Notes: generated from the sequence alone by a model not told the origin. A DNA stretch of 64,000 nt from Isoetes taiwanensis (GCA_021234155.1 JAJEKV010000147.1:433910-497909); one strand, 5' to 3'; shown: positions 45,591 to 57,419, counted from the first letter of the stretch. Translations and numbers: made by a program.

Positions 45591-45699
45591 AAATTTTAAA
45601 AGCCTTTCCTTAAGGAACGAGCATTCAATATGAGCCTTAGAATCTTAGACTCAATCAACGATCAAGATTCACCATATAAAAGCAATATGAGCCGTAGGA

Positions 45700-46200
45700 T
45701 CTATTACATATAATTCCCAAAGCCACGTGGACCGTAGGATGTGTCCCCAAGCCACGTGAGCCGTCGGATCTCGGACCGACGGTCAGGATCAAATCAATCT
45801 CGACCGTAGGACCATGGTACACATATTATATGTAAACTCCCAGGCCATCTGGGCCGTAGGATATGTCCCAAACCCACGTGAGCCGTCGGATCTCGAACGG
45901 ACGGCCGGATAAGCGCGAAACATAAGAACATATAGAGATCAGATATCGTAATATATATAAAATTATTTGGATGTGTCCCGTGATATAGATTGTTTACATA
46001 TTCAAATGAATCAAGGCCGTTTGTTTTTGGGAAGGTGAGGTGGCACACCTTTGGCCGTTTGATCTCTATGTGTGTCATGCATGGGCATGCATGGGGTCAT
46101 GCACCATGCCTCTGGATCGTCAGATCAAGGGGGGAAGGAGATATCCTAGCCCTTGATTTTTTTGAGAAATTGCAGGGAAGGTTCAATTTTTAGGGCATTT
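45700..46200 (+). repeat. GCCGTCGGATC-type repeats and a third block copy
   Basis: 45722-45790 and 45850-45905 share GCCACGTGAGCCGTCGGATC-like phrases (CACGTGAGCCGTCGGATCTCG), a duplication of about 130 bp. From about 45950 the block family begins again: ATATATATAAAATTATT, GATGTGTCC, ACATATTCAAAT, GAGGTGGCACACC, TGCATGGGGTCATGCACC, GATCAAGGGGGGAAGG. Confidence 0.7.
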
Positions 46201-46911
46201 AGTCTACACCCTTCAAATTAGGGCATCTAATCTACACCGTTATTTAAAAAGTCTGACCATTATTATTTTTCATTAATGCACACTATGGCGTGGCAAATCG
46301 TATTCAAAGGGATTTAATGCATAGCCATTACCGTGCAAGGAGTAAGTAATTTAGTGTTGATTATTAATTATTAATTCTTTGGAATCGTCTAAAATTTTGA
46401 AGTGCTAGCCATTTTTTTGCTCCACTCTTCTGCGTCCCCTATTGGCGACAACGGCGGAACTCCGGTAGAGCTATGATGCAGTGCATGAGTACAACCATGG
46501 TTGGATGTTTAGGTAATCGGTTTACAGCTTTGTTCAAATATGGATCTGGGGAATCCGATTTCTATTCTCAGTGTTGTGCGCATTCAGGGGTCTTGAAGAT
46601 AATTTGAGTGGCAATTTGCACCGATGGTTCAGTGTTACTATTATTCTCAGGGTGCTGTCTATGTTCAATCGACTAAGATGCTAGTGGGCCTCTATGCCAA
46701 AACCTGTGACATAGAATCAGGTTTACAGGGATAGCGATGGGTAAATCGTTGCCCAAAAATGCCCTTTGTTCTACTGGTTTCGTGTTTATGATGGCTCTTT
46801 TGCAGGTTATATGTGCTCTTTTGACTGACAGATAATTGTTTGCTGAACTATTATCCGAGTTGCTAGGGTCTTCTTGTGCATTAACTTTGTCTGCTTTGTC
46901 GATTTTTACAG

Positions 46912-47154
46912 GGCAGAACAGTATAACTGCGGAATGTTTGCATTTTAAAGAGTCATATCCGTGGAGCATCTTGGCAGATTTGCTCATCCCCTCCAGACTG
47001 CTTCGTTTTTCGAAATTTGAATCCTCCATTAAGGGAGGTAGGTTGATCTTCACCATTAGAATTTGTATGAGTAGGATGAGGAAAGGCATGGAGGAAAGCC
47101 TAGCTTACTGCTTAATATTAGCAGATGCAATAAGAGCAGCAGGGAGTTCCAGGT
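46912..47154 (+). CDS. Candidate exon, product unknown
   Basis: An 81-codon open stretch lies between TTTTTACAG| and CCAG|GTAAGC, both good plant splice signals. It reads GQNSITAECLHFKESYPW.. and ends MRKGMEESLAYCLILADAI then RAAGSSR. I recognise no family. The opposite strand is open over nearly the same interval, so the frame could be chance. It lies about 600 bases upstream of the recombinase element. Confidence 0.25.
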
Positions 47155-47768
47155 AAGCACACATACTTTTGCATTTGCAAAAATTTAATTCTTGCGCTTG
47201 ATCTCTAGTTAAAAGGAAACGTGAGAGGTTTAGGTTTGCGGCCCAATAGAACTGTGCCATGGTCGTGTAGAGCTTAGTTACGTCATTAATTTGTCTGATT
47301 GTGTGTTACTCCTTGCTATATACATTAGAACGAAATGTTTGAACCAGCACATGATATTAAATAATAAGAACGACCTTGCAAATCGTAAATCTTCAAATTC
47401 TTGAGAAATATTTTTGTAAGCCTAGCCAGGTTAAATAGAGTTGATAAATGGCATTCAGGTCAAACATGGCAGACGTTTCATATGACCCATCCTGCAAAAA
47501 AAGAAGCAACACGTTACATGGCTACGCGGCATGACATCCAAGAAAGTGGAAAAGCATGTTATGGTTCCTCAAAAAATTACGGAAATCATAATGTTATCCT
47601 GGACAATGCATTATAAGAACCTTACCTCAGTAGATCGCAGAGAGGTAATAGCGTTTCTCTAACACAATAGCCTGTAAGAGTTAAACAGGAATTCTCTCTT
47701 TCCCTTTGATGCAGATGCCTCCCTTTTCAACTTCTATTGGTAACGAAGTAGACCAGGAGAAAGACAAT

Positions 47769-47896
47769 CCCATCGATCCGAGCCATCGGATCGTCATTCT
47801 GGGAAAGGACGAGCCCCTATATTAGGCTAGTTCCATTCTCAGGCCGGTTATCGGCGTCTTCTCACAGCAGCATTTTCTTCTTTCTCGTAGCTTCCC
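47769..47896 (+). repeat. Split repeat A1, left terminus
   Basis: 128 bp, CCCATCGATCCGAGCCATCG to CGTAGCTTCCC. Similar to A2 with several substitutions and small indels (roughly 80-85 per cent by eye). Confidence 0.88.
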
Positions 47897-48004
47897 ATGG
47901 CTCTTCGATCGATGGATTTCTTCTGGAGCTTCTCCTTCGGCTCCTGTCTCCACGTCCTCGCTACCGGCATCTTCTTCGCGAGTTGTCTTACCCTTTTTTG
48001 GAAG
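47897..48004 (+). CDS. Possible first exon of the recombinase-element gene
   Basis: An ATG directly after A1 opens 36 codons (MALRSMDFFWSFSFGSCLHV.., hydrophobic) that end at TGGAAG|GTACGC, a strong donor. The sequence after it is T-rich as in plant introns, and acceptor-like TTTTGCAG (52000) and ATATGCAG (52836) occur before the recombinase. A spliced transcript starting near A1 is thus plausible; the peptide resembles a signal or membrane segment. It is not shown to join the recombinase frame. Confidence 0.3.
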
Positions 48005-51000
48005 GTACGCCTTCTTCTTGTCTTGTTAATTATGCCTGGAATTCTGTATCGGTGCTATGGTAGATCTTGTTTTTCTATTTGGCTTTTGGTTGCAGTGAGG
48101 GTGTTTGCATGAGGAATTGCTATGATTCTTGTGGATTTCGTGATTCTCTTATTTGGTGTTTTCGCATGTTGAATCACCATTCGTCTTGTAGATTTTGCGT
48201 TAGTCTGTTGTTTTCTGCTTATTGCAGCGTTCGCATGTTGAATCACCATGAATTTTCTCGGTTTCTTTGTCTTTTGTTTGAGGTTTTGCATGTGGAATCC
48301 CCATTCAGCTTGTATTTCTCGTTGTTCTGTTCGCACTAGCCCCTGCCATTGTCGGTTTCTGTTTGAGTCGGGCCTTTGTTGCTGGCCTTTGGTTCGGAAT
48401 TGGTAGAGTTTGGGGGTAACCATTTACAGATTTCTCAGTTTGCACTTAAGCCCATTTCGATTCATAGGCAGCGGTAGGCTTCCCGTCAGGAGCCCATTCG
48501 GCTTTGGCACCTGGGGCATTAGCTTCCGGCCATCCTAGCTTTGAAATTGAGATCTATGCCTGGGCATGCAGCCCGATCCCAGCCCATGTTGTATGCCTCC
48601 GCTCCTCTGTTCGCCCGATCCCAGCCCACGCTCCTCTGTTCGCCTCCATTTCTTGGTTTTCTAGCTCCCTGGTCCATCCTTGTTGTCTGCGGGTTCTGTG
48701 CGGCGGATTCCTCCTTAGATATGTGTCTTCTGGGTCCTTCTCTCTGCCGTGCACCTGGGTCTATTATTGGCGCTCATTCACACGATCATTTCACCTCTTC
48801 TCTCTTCTTTGCCGATTTCTCTTTTTATTAGCGAATGGGTGTTTGGCGTCGTCCTTTGCTTCATCACTTCTTCTTGTGCTGGCTGGTGAATAGGTGTTTG
48901 GCATCGTCCTTTGCTTGCTGGCTGGTTCCGCTCCAAGGGCTCTTCTTCTATTTATGCTGTTCTCACCATGTCTCTGCTGTATTCTGGGCTTGTTATCTTA
49001 GGGGCATCTATTTCATGCTTTACTGGATCGGCCCACAGCGGAGGGAGTTCTTTCTAGAGATTTGCTGGGTTTTTCCGGTTGATTCCGCTGCGGCATATCC
49101 ATTCCCAAGTTCCAATCGCTTACTTCCTTCATTCTGACATATTCTTTCCAGCTTCACGCGTTATTCTACTGTTGGATTTGGATCGGGCAGCACATTCTGC
49201 CCAGACGGGCAACATCCGGTGTATGGAGCTGTGTATATCGGTTCAATTTCTACCAGATTATCTATATTTGTGTTGCCCCTCCTTTAGCCAGCGCACTTTT
49301 CGATTTGCCATGGACGCTTGTGGAATTTCTGGTTCTTTTTCCTGTGCCAAATGCTTTCTCATTCCATAAACTTTCGTCACTCATTTTTTGCATGCAGCTA
49401 TCCTTTTCAAATTCTACATTATGCCAGGTCTGTTCGAATCAACACCCACAGGTTTGTCTATTCTACATACATCTGCCATCTGCTTCTTGTCACAACAGCA
49501 AATGGTCTTCCAGAAGCTTCTAGCAGCGATAGTGCTTCGTCAGCGTAGAACTGTAATAGGCCTTTTTCCTTTTCTTTTCGATTTATCTTAGACTCTCTGC
49601 CATATTTCATCTGATCTGACCCGTCTATCACATCTATGGAGGAGCCTTTGGAATCATTTGCCGTTTGCATGCAGCCAGCCGCTTTGCATACCGTCGCAGC
49701 CTCTTCTTGTAGGATTTTTTCTTCAGTTGTTAGAGTGGTTTCGCCTTTATATAATAAATTGGGTAATGCTAATGTAGTATAATGCTTTATCTGCTTGGCA
49801 AGGTTGTTTGCCTGCGATCCTATAGATTCGGGTTCGATTCTTGTCTCCTGCAATTGTAGACTTCTTTTTTTCTTTGCCATCGTATATGTTTAAGGTAATT
49901 AATTGCAACCTTTTCTTTTTCTTTGCCATCGTGCATGTTTAGGGTAATTCTTTTTCCTGCAGTATTGGTTTTTCGATTTCCAACAGGCATATTGGTGCTA
50001 TTGGTTTTTAGTTTCCAGTTTGCCATCACAGGCATATCGGTCATAGTCTTTTCTTTTGCTCTTGTCACATGATTCTTTGACTTTTTATGTTCGGTATCAT
50101 TTGAATTTGCCTTTTTCATATATACGATGTCTTCTTGACTTCGTTTCCAGGTTATGCTTATTATGCACTATAAGGGTTGATTTTTCTTTTTCATATTGAT
50201 TGAACGTTGTTTCCTTTTTGGGCATACTGAGCATTACCATGGTTGCATTTGCTTTTACCCGTTCTTGCCCAATATGGTTTTTCGCTATATGTTGGCATCC
50301 TTTGAATCATATGCGTTCACATGGTTGTTTTGATTTTTTATGTTCGGCGCCATTTGCATTTGCCTTTTTTCATATATACGATGTCTCAACCTAGTTTCTA
50401 CGTTATGCTTATTATGTATTATGACGGTTGATTTTTTCTCATATTGTTGCACATGGTTTCTTCTTTTGGGCATTCGAAGCATTACAATGGTTGCATTTGC
50501 TTTTTCACGTTCTTGCCTCTATCATGTTTCCACTTGTTTTCCACGTTACTATGCACTATCAGGGGTTGATTTCTTTTTTATATTGTTGAACGTTGTTTTC
50601 CTCTTTTCGGCATCGACACTTTACATGGTTTTATTTTCGTTTTCCCGTTCTTGCCTATATCGTGTTTTCGATTCTGCTCCCAAAATAGCTCCTCGTGTTT
50701 ATTGGGCCTCCTTTTGTGCATTCTATGCATTAATGTGGTTGGTTTTTTCTTCTTGTGTTTATGCATCATCGGCAATTGCATAGCTTGATTGTTCCTACCT
50801 AGCTGGATATTGGCTCCTATCATTCGAGTCGCATTCTCCTTAGTGGGGTTGAGTTTTTCGCTTATATTTTTGGTTTTTTGCATTTATCCTTATTGTTGTT
50901 ATCCTCGGGGGGGCTTGGGGATGTTGTCTTGTTTTCATAATTCTGCGCTGCAGTCCCATGGTTTATTATCTTTTTATTGCCTATCGATTTGTGGCCACCA

Positions 51001-51980
51001 TCTTCCGGGTTGCATTTGTCTTTTTTACATTGATGCATCCCATTTCCATGGTAGGTTGCAGTATGGCCTCACTTGCGGGTTATTTCTCCGACATGTAACT
51101 CTTTTGTATGTTATTTTTTATATTGTGGTTCCCATATGGTTATATATGGCATTCTTTTCTGCGTTTAGGATTTCCCCATGGTGGTTTGGGTTTTATGTTT
51201 TACACTTGTGTTTGTATCTTATGTGTGATGCACTACACTCGGCTCAGGTGGTATACGTTATTCGGGTGGTATTATCTTCTCCATTCTAGGTTTCCCATAG
51301 TTGTTGGGTTTTTATTTTTTGCACTGCTTTCTTTTATTAAGGACCATAGATTGTTTGAATAAGACAATTGTTTTACTTTTTTATGTTATATTGTTCGGTG
51401 TTCTATATGCGCTTTCTTTTATTAAGATTCATACTTCTTGTTGTTTATGTGTATGGCACACCTATAGGGGCTTTCTGACGGGATGTTTTATGGGTTTGGA
51501 CTTGGGCTTCTCTCTCATTCCTTGTGTTGCTTTTTTACTTTGTTCCGCATTTGGTTTCTTTATATGTTGGCATCCTCTTATGAACCATAGATTGTTTGAT
51601 GTTTTATGTTGGGCATCATTTGAATTCGCGCTGTATCCCACTAGTTCCACATTATATGTACTATATATTATTGGAGTTTGATTTTCTTTGCGTCTGGACG
51701 GTGCTTTGGTTGAGTTGATTTGTTGTCCAGTTGATTTGTTGTACTGTTGAATTTCCCCTTTCGACAGATTGGTCTCGCACATTGTTTTCCTTGTTTTTAG
51801 GCATACGGCACATTACGGTGGTTTCCTTTCCTTTCATGTTTGATATTTAGCTCTATTTGCTCACACATGTCTTTTCTCCACCCGTTGGGTGATGCTTTTC
51901 TCCACCCCCTGGGTGATGCTATCCTCTCTTTTTTCATGAATCGTTGATTTTTTCTCATTTCTAATCACTCATCTCCTTTT
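48005..51980 (+). other. T-rich interior of the recombinase element, no gene recognised
   Basis: Nearly 4 kb of pyrimidine-rich sequence with recurrent short phrases (GGTTGCATTTGC, TTTTTCATATATACGATG, TTGGCATCC). Long frames on both strands are low complexity. No RT motif (YADD/YVDD with flanking palm residues) or RNase H motif was seen in any frame offered. A tRNA-like TGGCAAGGTTGT..GGTTCGATTC lies at 49796-49841. The composition fits an intron. Confidence 0.5.
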
Positions 51981-52195
51981 GAGTGCTTATCGTTTTGCAG
52001 TTTGCCGCTTCACCATTATGCGCGTTCTTGTTCTCCTTGACCGCTCATGGGTGCCTTCTACATGTTCCACTTCTTCTCGCACTTGGTCGTTGGCGCTCCT
52101 CTTCGTCTCACCTTTGCTACGTGCGTCGTGCCCGACTCGACCCCTGGAGTTTTCGCGGCGGCTGGGTTTATAGTTTATGCGGTTCCGCCTCATTT
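51880..52195 (+). pseudogene. Second tyrosine recombinase C-terminus, relic
   Basis: A frame at about 52090-52180 reads SSSHLCYVRRARLDPWSF, a degenerate match to SSSHSRYVLRDPTQHLEV at the end of the full recombinase, and both are followed by GCGGC.GGGTTTATAGTT in the DNA. It is preceded by two TCCACC..GGGTGATGC mini-hairpins (51885-51925) that also occur between A2 and B2. A duplicated, decayed 3' end of the recombinase gene is the simplest reading. Confidence 0.6.
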
Positions 52196-52202
52196 TTTTA
52201 TT

Positions 52203-52303
<101 letters not shown>

Positions 52304-52865
52304 ATTCCATTAAAATTTTTTTGCGGCCTTTTCTGTCCCATTCGAGTATTTTGTGACATGTTTTCCACCTCTTTGTCCTTTGTGGCTAAATTTCTTATAT
52401 GTATATTCTATATTTGGTTTGGTCCGATACTGGCATATGAATATTTAGGTGTTGCGTTTAAGATTTTTTCTTCTTTTTTGGCATGATCATCCGGGCGCTC
52501 TAGTGTTTGTTGGTTCCTTTGTTCACTTTATTAGCGCACTTCTTTGTTGCTTCATGAAGTTGTATTTTCTGTTCTTGAACATGGGCGACGGGTGATATTG
52601 TTCGGTGTAACAATTTTATGGATTTGGGCGCTTCTTTGTTTTCGTTAGCTCCATTTTTGTCATGTTCGCCGTAGGCTTATTTTTCGTGCATAGTTTTGCT
52701 CACTATATATAATATTATAATCATTGTGTAAGTTTAGAGACGTTGCTTTATTAGACGTGGTTGACTTTTCATGTTCTTTTCGCCCATAGTTTTTCTCATT
52801 CTTCCCTGTTTCCTCCGTTTTTTGCTCGATATGCAGGGTCCACATGTTGAGGTTCGTACTCACGG

Positions 52866-53849
52866 TTGCTAGCGGTCCTCGTCCTCTCGCGCTTGCTACG
52901 TGCTACTTCTCGCTTGCTCACCCCCCAGGAGGTCCCCTTTTTCTTTGCGACTTTGCCTTTAGTTTTTTCCTCCCGTGCCCCATCTACTCTTTTGGCTTAC
53001 TTCGCTATGTTCCGCCGCTTTGTTGCTTGGTGCCGTCTACATGCTGTTCCTTATCTTCCAGCTTCTCCTTTTGTTGTTGCGGCCTTTTTTGTCTCTCTTC
53101 ATCATCCTCAGATGTCGCCCTCATCCATTTCTTCGGCCTCGGCAGCCATATCCTTTTTTCATCAACTTTTCCACCTTCCCTCTCCCGCCATTTTACCTTT
53201 ACCCTCGTTGGCTCGTCAGTCTACCTTTCGTCACGTTCGCCCTCCTCGTACCTTTCTTCCTCTCCTGCCTCAGCATGTTCGCTCGATTGTTCTCCACTTG
53301 GCGCATCCTGCGGCTTCTTTTCCCTCTCTGGCCCGCGCCGCGCTCATTGTAGTTTCCTTTGCCGCTTTTTTGCGCATCTCGGAGGCCCTTGCCCTCAATT
53401 GGCGTGATCTTTCTTTTTCCTTATCGCATGTCGATCTTCTTATTCGTCATTCCAAGCGTGACCAACTTGCCCGCAGTCATACAATTTCTTTAGCTCGCTT
53501 GCCTTCGTTCGCATGCCCTGTCACTATCCTTCAGCGCCTGATTTCTACCGGTTCTTATCATCTCCTCGATCCTCCATCCGGCGGCTCTCTTTTTCGTTCC
53601 TCTCCTCCTTTATCCTATCCGACTGCTCGGGGGTGGTGGCGGGAGTGTCTTCTTGCTATTGGCTTGAATCCATTCCGATATGGTACTCATTCGGCTCGTC
53701 GCGGAGGGGCCTTGGCTGCCTTCGGGGAGTTCCACATGATCTTTGCTCCGCGCGCACTCGCGATGGTTGGCTCCTCTTCTTCTCACTCTCGCTATGTGCT
53801 TCGCGACCCAACTCAACACTTGGAGGTTTCGCGGCGCCTGGGTTTATAG
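52866..53849 (+). CDS. Tyrosine recombinase (phage-integrase/XerD fold)
   Basis: An open frame of about 327 codons. Residues about 35-110 form an N-terminal SAM-like DNA-binding domain (STLLAYFAMFRRFVAWC.., LPASPFVVAAFFVSL, SPSSISSASAAISFFHQL). The catalytic domain shows Arg170 (AAFLRISEAL), Lys197 (HSKRDQ), the HxxR pair His275/Arg278 (GTHSARRGG) and the nucleophile Tyr310 (SHSRYVLRD). The usual His/Trp a little before the Tyr is not visible (ALAMVGSSSS), so it may be weakened or slightly frameshifted there. No ATG starts the frame: the first codon counted is TTG, and an in-frame stop lies at 52848-52850, so the true start is likely in an upstream exon. It lies directly upstream of split repeat B1 and would join the element's circular form to target DNA. 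The frame overall is intact. Confidence 0.85.
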   Translation: MLAVLVLSRLLRATSRLLTPQEVPFFFATLPLVFSSRAPSTLLAYFAMFRRFVAWCRLHAVPYLPASPFVVAAFFVSLHHPQMSPSSISSASAAISFFHQLFHLPSPAILPLPSLARQSTFRHVRPPRTFLPLLPQHVRSIVLHLAHPAASFPSLARAALIVVSFAAFLRISEALALNWRDLSFSLSHVDLLIRHSKRDQLARSHTISLARLPSFACPVTILQRLISTGSYHLLDPPSGGSLFRSSPPLSYPTARGWWRECLLAIGLNPFRYGTHSARRGGALAAFGEFHMIFAPRALAMVGSSSSHSRYVLRDPTQHLEVSRRLGL

Positions 53850-53871
53850 TTAAGGAAGTCCTTTGGTAGTC

Positions 53872-53909
53872 GGCCGGTTTTGTGTCTCTCGCGAGTCCTT
53901 TCCCAGAAT
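53872..53909 (+). repeat. Split repeat B1
   Basis: 38 bp, GGCCGGTTTTGTGTCTCTCG to CCTTTCCCAGAAT, identical to 54791-54828 and abutting A2 with no spacer. Confidence 0.92.
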
Positions 53910-54031
53910 CCCATCGATCCGAGCCATCGGATCGTCATTCTAGGAAAAGGGCCCCCCCAAAGGCTAGTTCCATTTCGGGCGGTTATCGGCGTCTTCTCCT
54001 GGCGGCATTTTTTCTTCTTTCGTAGCTTCCC
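53910..54031 (+). repeat. Split repeat A2
   Basis: 122 bp internal copy of the left terminus, in direct orientation and joined to B1. Confidence 0.88.
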
Positions 54032-54579
54032 TCCCTTCCCGCCCTGCTGCGTGGGCGTGTACGTCTTTTTCATTTGTATTAGTATTGGTTCTTGCCCTCT
54101 TTGTTGTTTTTCACCTGTGGGTGTCGTTTTTTCCTTGTTGCTGTTTCCTTGGCATTTTTCTGTGTTTTTCTCCGCCTGCGGGGGATGCTGTTTATTTCCA
54201 CCTTGAGGGTGATGCATCTTTATATATCATGTTTTCCACCCGCTGGGTGATGCTTTTTCCACCTTATCGGTGATGCTATCTTTTTTTGTTATGCTCTTTT
54301 TCTGTCTATTTTTATGCCTTATATCTTCCGGCTTTCTTGATGCAGATTCTTTTATGGCTAGGCTTGTTTCTCTAACTCTTTACGGGTGTTTTTTGTTTTT
54401 TTTTTTTGGTATTGCGGATTTGGCTATCTTCCACCAATTTGTTGGGGTCCTCTTTGGTTTTCCGTTCGTCATCCTCGTTGTTACATGGGGTTTTTTCGCT
54501 GTTGTTTGGGGTCGTGCTTTGTGTTTGCCTTCGCTCTCGTCCGGTTTCTCTGTTCTCTAGGCAACACATTCGAGGTTGG

Positions 54580-54658
54580 TGGCGACCATTTCTCATTAGG
54601 GTTTTCCTCGAAAACCCGAAAGGGCGGGGTTTTTTATCCCGATGAGAACTTGTCGCCA
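54580..54658. repeat. Inverted repeat between A2 and B2
   Basis: TGGCGACCATTTCTCAT at the left pairs imperfectly with ATGAGAACTTGTCGCCA at the right (14 of 17). A perfect inner hairpin GGGTTTTC-CTC-GAAAACCC and a GGGCGGGG stretch lie within. Upstream, TCCACC..GGGTGATGC mini-hairpins occur at about 54190-54275. Confidence 0.7.
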
Positions 54659-54790
54659 TTGCCCTCCTATAATGCCTTAGCACATTTTCTTTTTTGGGGG
54701 TAGTCCGATATTGTTCCTATGGTCGGCTACCCCTCTCTCTTTTTACACATTGTATACTGCTGCTGTGATGAATGACAAGCCTATCTATAT

Positions 54791-54828
54791 GGCCGGTTTT
54801 GTGTCTCTCGCGAGTCCTTTCCCAGAAT
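54791..54828 (+). repeat. Split repeat B2, right terminus
   Basis: 38 bp, identical to B1. The host sequence ACAGAATTTT begins at 54829. Confidence 0.92.
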
Positions 54829-55038
54829 ACAGAATTTTATCACCCAATTTTGGTTTGAACACCCATTCTTATAATCTGTAAGTTGCTTATTTGTCTATGG
54901 TAGTGAATTGAAAACATATTGGTAACCAAGTAGACAGGAGAAAGACAATACAGAATTTTATCACCCAATTTTGGTTTGAACACCCATTCTTATAATCTGT
55001 AAGTTGCTTATTTGTCTATGGTAGTGAATTGAAAACAT
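54829..55038 (+). repeat. Host tandem duplication holding the empty-site junction
   Basis: 54829-54917 and 54950-55038 are 89-bp direct repeats (ACAGAATTTTATCACCC to TGAAAACAT). Between them, 54918-54949 (ATTGGTAACCAAGTAGACAG to AAAGACAAT) matches the DNA left of the element, 47736-47768, with two small differences. The joint ..GACAAT|ACAGAAT.. at 54949/54950 is what the target would look like without the element. Confidence 0.9.
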
Positions 55039-55165
55039 GTATTTCTGCTCCATGTGAAAGATGCTGCTATGCAGTTGTTATTTTCAAATCATAAGCCACC
55101 TCATGGTGTAGAAATAAGTTTGAATTTAATGAATGATTTTGTAACTAGGTTTATGTGTTGGTCGT

Positions 55166-55563
55166 GTGAGCAAGCTTTTGAAGCCTGAGGAAGTAAAAGA
55201 AGAATTCAATTTGCGGAAAATAGCTGCAGGCCCTTTTCAATATAAACAAGAGGAAGTTGCTGGAGTTTTTGGACAGTATGGCACGGTCAAAAGTTTACGC
55301 CCATTGGCAAATATTGTTAAGTCAGTTTTGTTTTATTGTTGTTTATGCTGTGTATAAATTTTGTGGAGGAGTAATTCTCTTTATGTCCAGTAAAACCTTT
55401 GATGGAACAGGAGTTGCAGTGGCAAAAACCATCATGGGAAGTACGAGCCCTAGCCCTCCTGATGTGGCTATCTGCTTACCAATACTTTGAAAACGTATGG
55501 AAGTTTCTAGTGGCAGCCAATAGCTTGAAAATTCCCACATTTGAAGCATCAGACTTGAATGAG
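55166..55563 (+). pseudogene. Kinesin-14-like calponin-homology exon remnant
   Basis: The later part (55474-55563) reads AYQYFENVWKFLVAANSLKI then PTFEASDLNE and stops at GAG|GTATGA, a donor. AYQYFENV..FL.A...L..PTFEASDLE is a hallmark of the CH domain of plant kinesin-14 motors, which lies N-terminal to the motor and binds actin. Just upstream the matching sense continues in another frame (SPSPPDVA near 55450), which suggests a small frameshift. A separate open stretch at 55166-55321 (LLKPEEVKEEFNLRKIAAGP..) ends near a donor but is unassigned. No motor domain occurs in the window, so this is a fragment or pseudogene. Confidence 0.45.
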
Positions 55564-57419
55564 GTATGATTATAGCTATGTTTTGGTGTATTTGTTCACA
55601 ATTTATTGCCTTACTAATATTGTTGTCATTTTTGGACCATCGAACAGTTTGCTTATGCTTAAATGCAATTTGTTGTGGAGAAGATCAAGGCTTTCATTGC
55701 TACATTCTGTGCAAATTTGTAATGCCTTTCAATGAAAGACATAGGGTTATCATGCTAGAGAAAGATATGCTTGAAGGATAGAAAGACAATTTTCATTTCG
55801 CTTTCAACAAGAGTACACTTCTCATGCTTCTGCCTGATTGTTTTATCCTCTGTGTTGAGACATTTGCAGGTTGGCAACAGAATGTCTCATGCCTTCCTTC
55901 CACCATTTTCGAAGCTCTATTTAATTTCTTTTCCAGGATCCCTAGAACATCTCCTCTACTCTGCCTCTGCGATATGGCATTGGACCGGTATTTTTTAGGC
56001 TTGATAAGACAACAAGAAAACCAACCCTTTGAGGTAAATTGATCGATTTTGGAGATGTACACGTTAGATAATGCATTGCTTTAATAATATTTACAATTTT
56101 AAACAAGCTTAATTGTCTTCGCAGTTAAATTCTGGATAATGAAAGTTGTATATATAATATGTTGACAACATAATCTTCAAGAACCAGGAAGAGATAGGAC
56201 TCCAAATGGACTTTGCACTGCGTTAGCTTTGTCACTTGGATTTGCACTTTGTCACTTGCCAATTCAAGTCAACGTGATTTTTGTTTCAAGAACTACTGCT
56301 TTAAACTACTTTGATAAAAGGATTACATATTTGCATTACACATGATGTATGGGTATGAGGCCAAGGGTAAATTAGAAATTGATTGCACATAGAAGGTACA
56401 TGGCTATGAGGTCTAAACAATTGTGATCGTTAGAAACCTAATGTTCTCTACAATGGACCTGATGATTCGTTCTTTTGCGGTTGGAATGTGACAGAAAGCA
56501 TGCACAATCAAACATTTTAGGATAAGATGCGTGTGTTGCACTCAAAGCAATCGAAAAAGGGAACATATTATTGTTATAGGTAGTTATGATGGGGAGCTGA
56601 GGGTGTGCACCATGGAAAAATGTCTGTTACAGCCAACCTTGTGTCTGGGTGGAGTGGAAATTGAAATGGCACCCTTTTAATAAGGGCATTCTTTTTCAAG
56701 GAGCATCATTTGTCTAAACCGTGTTGAAACAAAAGCTATGGTTGCAACATGCACCTTTTATGATTATTCGGTCGCTATTGCAGTTTGTAGATACTTTGCT
56801 CTATCCAGCATCTTCTCTAAATGCTTCTCTTCATATTGTTATACAAAGTCTGAAAGAGCGAAGTGTTGCAGGATGTTTCCTTGAACATGAACTTTCTAAT
56901 AAACTCATTATTCTTTTGAAAGGTTGGTCACATTTTCTCTAAGATTTTTGTGGTGCATGCTATAACTTTTAAGCCAAGATCCCTCTGGTGAGATAAGTAT
57001 AAGCTTCCAAGTGGTTATTGCTGTTCTCGAAAACATCTCGATCAACATATGAAGCAAAAGGTAAATAAAGGTCATACAATTTTATCTTTCCTTTCTTGAA
57101 AGGATGTATATGATTTTCTGGCTTAACAATAAGTATCTTTCTTCATTGGTTTCAACGGCTGAGACGGTGTTGAGATAGAACTCAGTGCAACATACATTCT
57201 CACAACAAAGGTTGTCGATGATTCAGGACTTCCTAGTGGGGCAACAAACGATTCAATAGGACTTTGCAAATTTGGCCCTACAGAAAAAAGTACACCCAAT
57301 AATTCATGACTACACATGCACTACATATGCTACTGCACTACACACAGTATATTACGTACAATACATAGAGAGAGATATATATCTAGGTTGGGTCCCTAAG
57401 CATGCATAGGGTGCATATA
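55564..57419. other. AT-rich interval, one weak exon candidate
   Basis: At about 55860-56033 an open stretch (ETFAGWQQNVSCLPSTIFEALF..) ends in TTTGAG|GTAAAT and could be an exon after CATTTGCAG; no family recognised. The rest looks like intron or intergenic DNA. Confidence 0.3.

Noticed and set aside
46673-47089. 138-codon minus-strand frame
   Set aside because: Overlaps the better-bordered plus-strand candidate exon; no domain in either, so it is not listed separately.
48504-51782. Many Phe/Leu/Cys-rich frames on plus and Lys/Asn-rich frames on minus in the recombinase element
   Set aside because: Composition artefacts of T-rich sequence. I searched them for RT palm and RNase H words and found none.
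54580-54658. Hammerhead ribozyme in the A2-B2 segment
   Set aside because: CGAAA and GATGAG words are present but the order and the conserved CTGANGA core do not fit on either strand.
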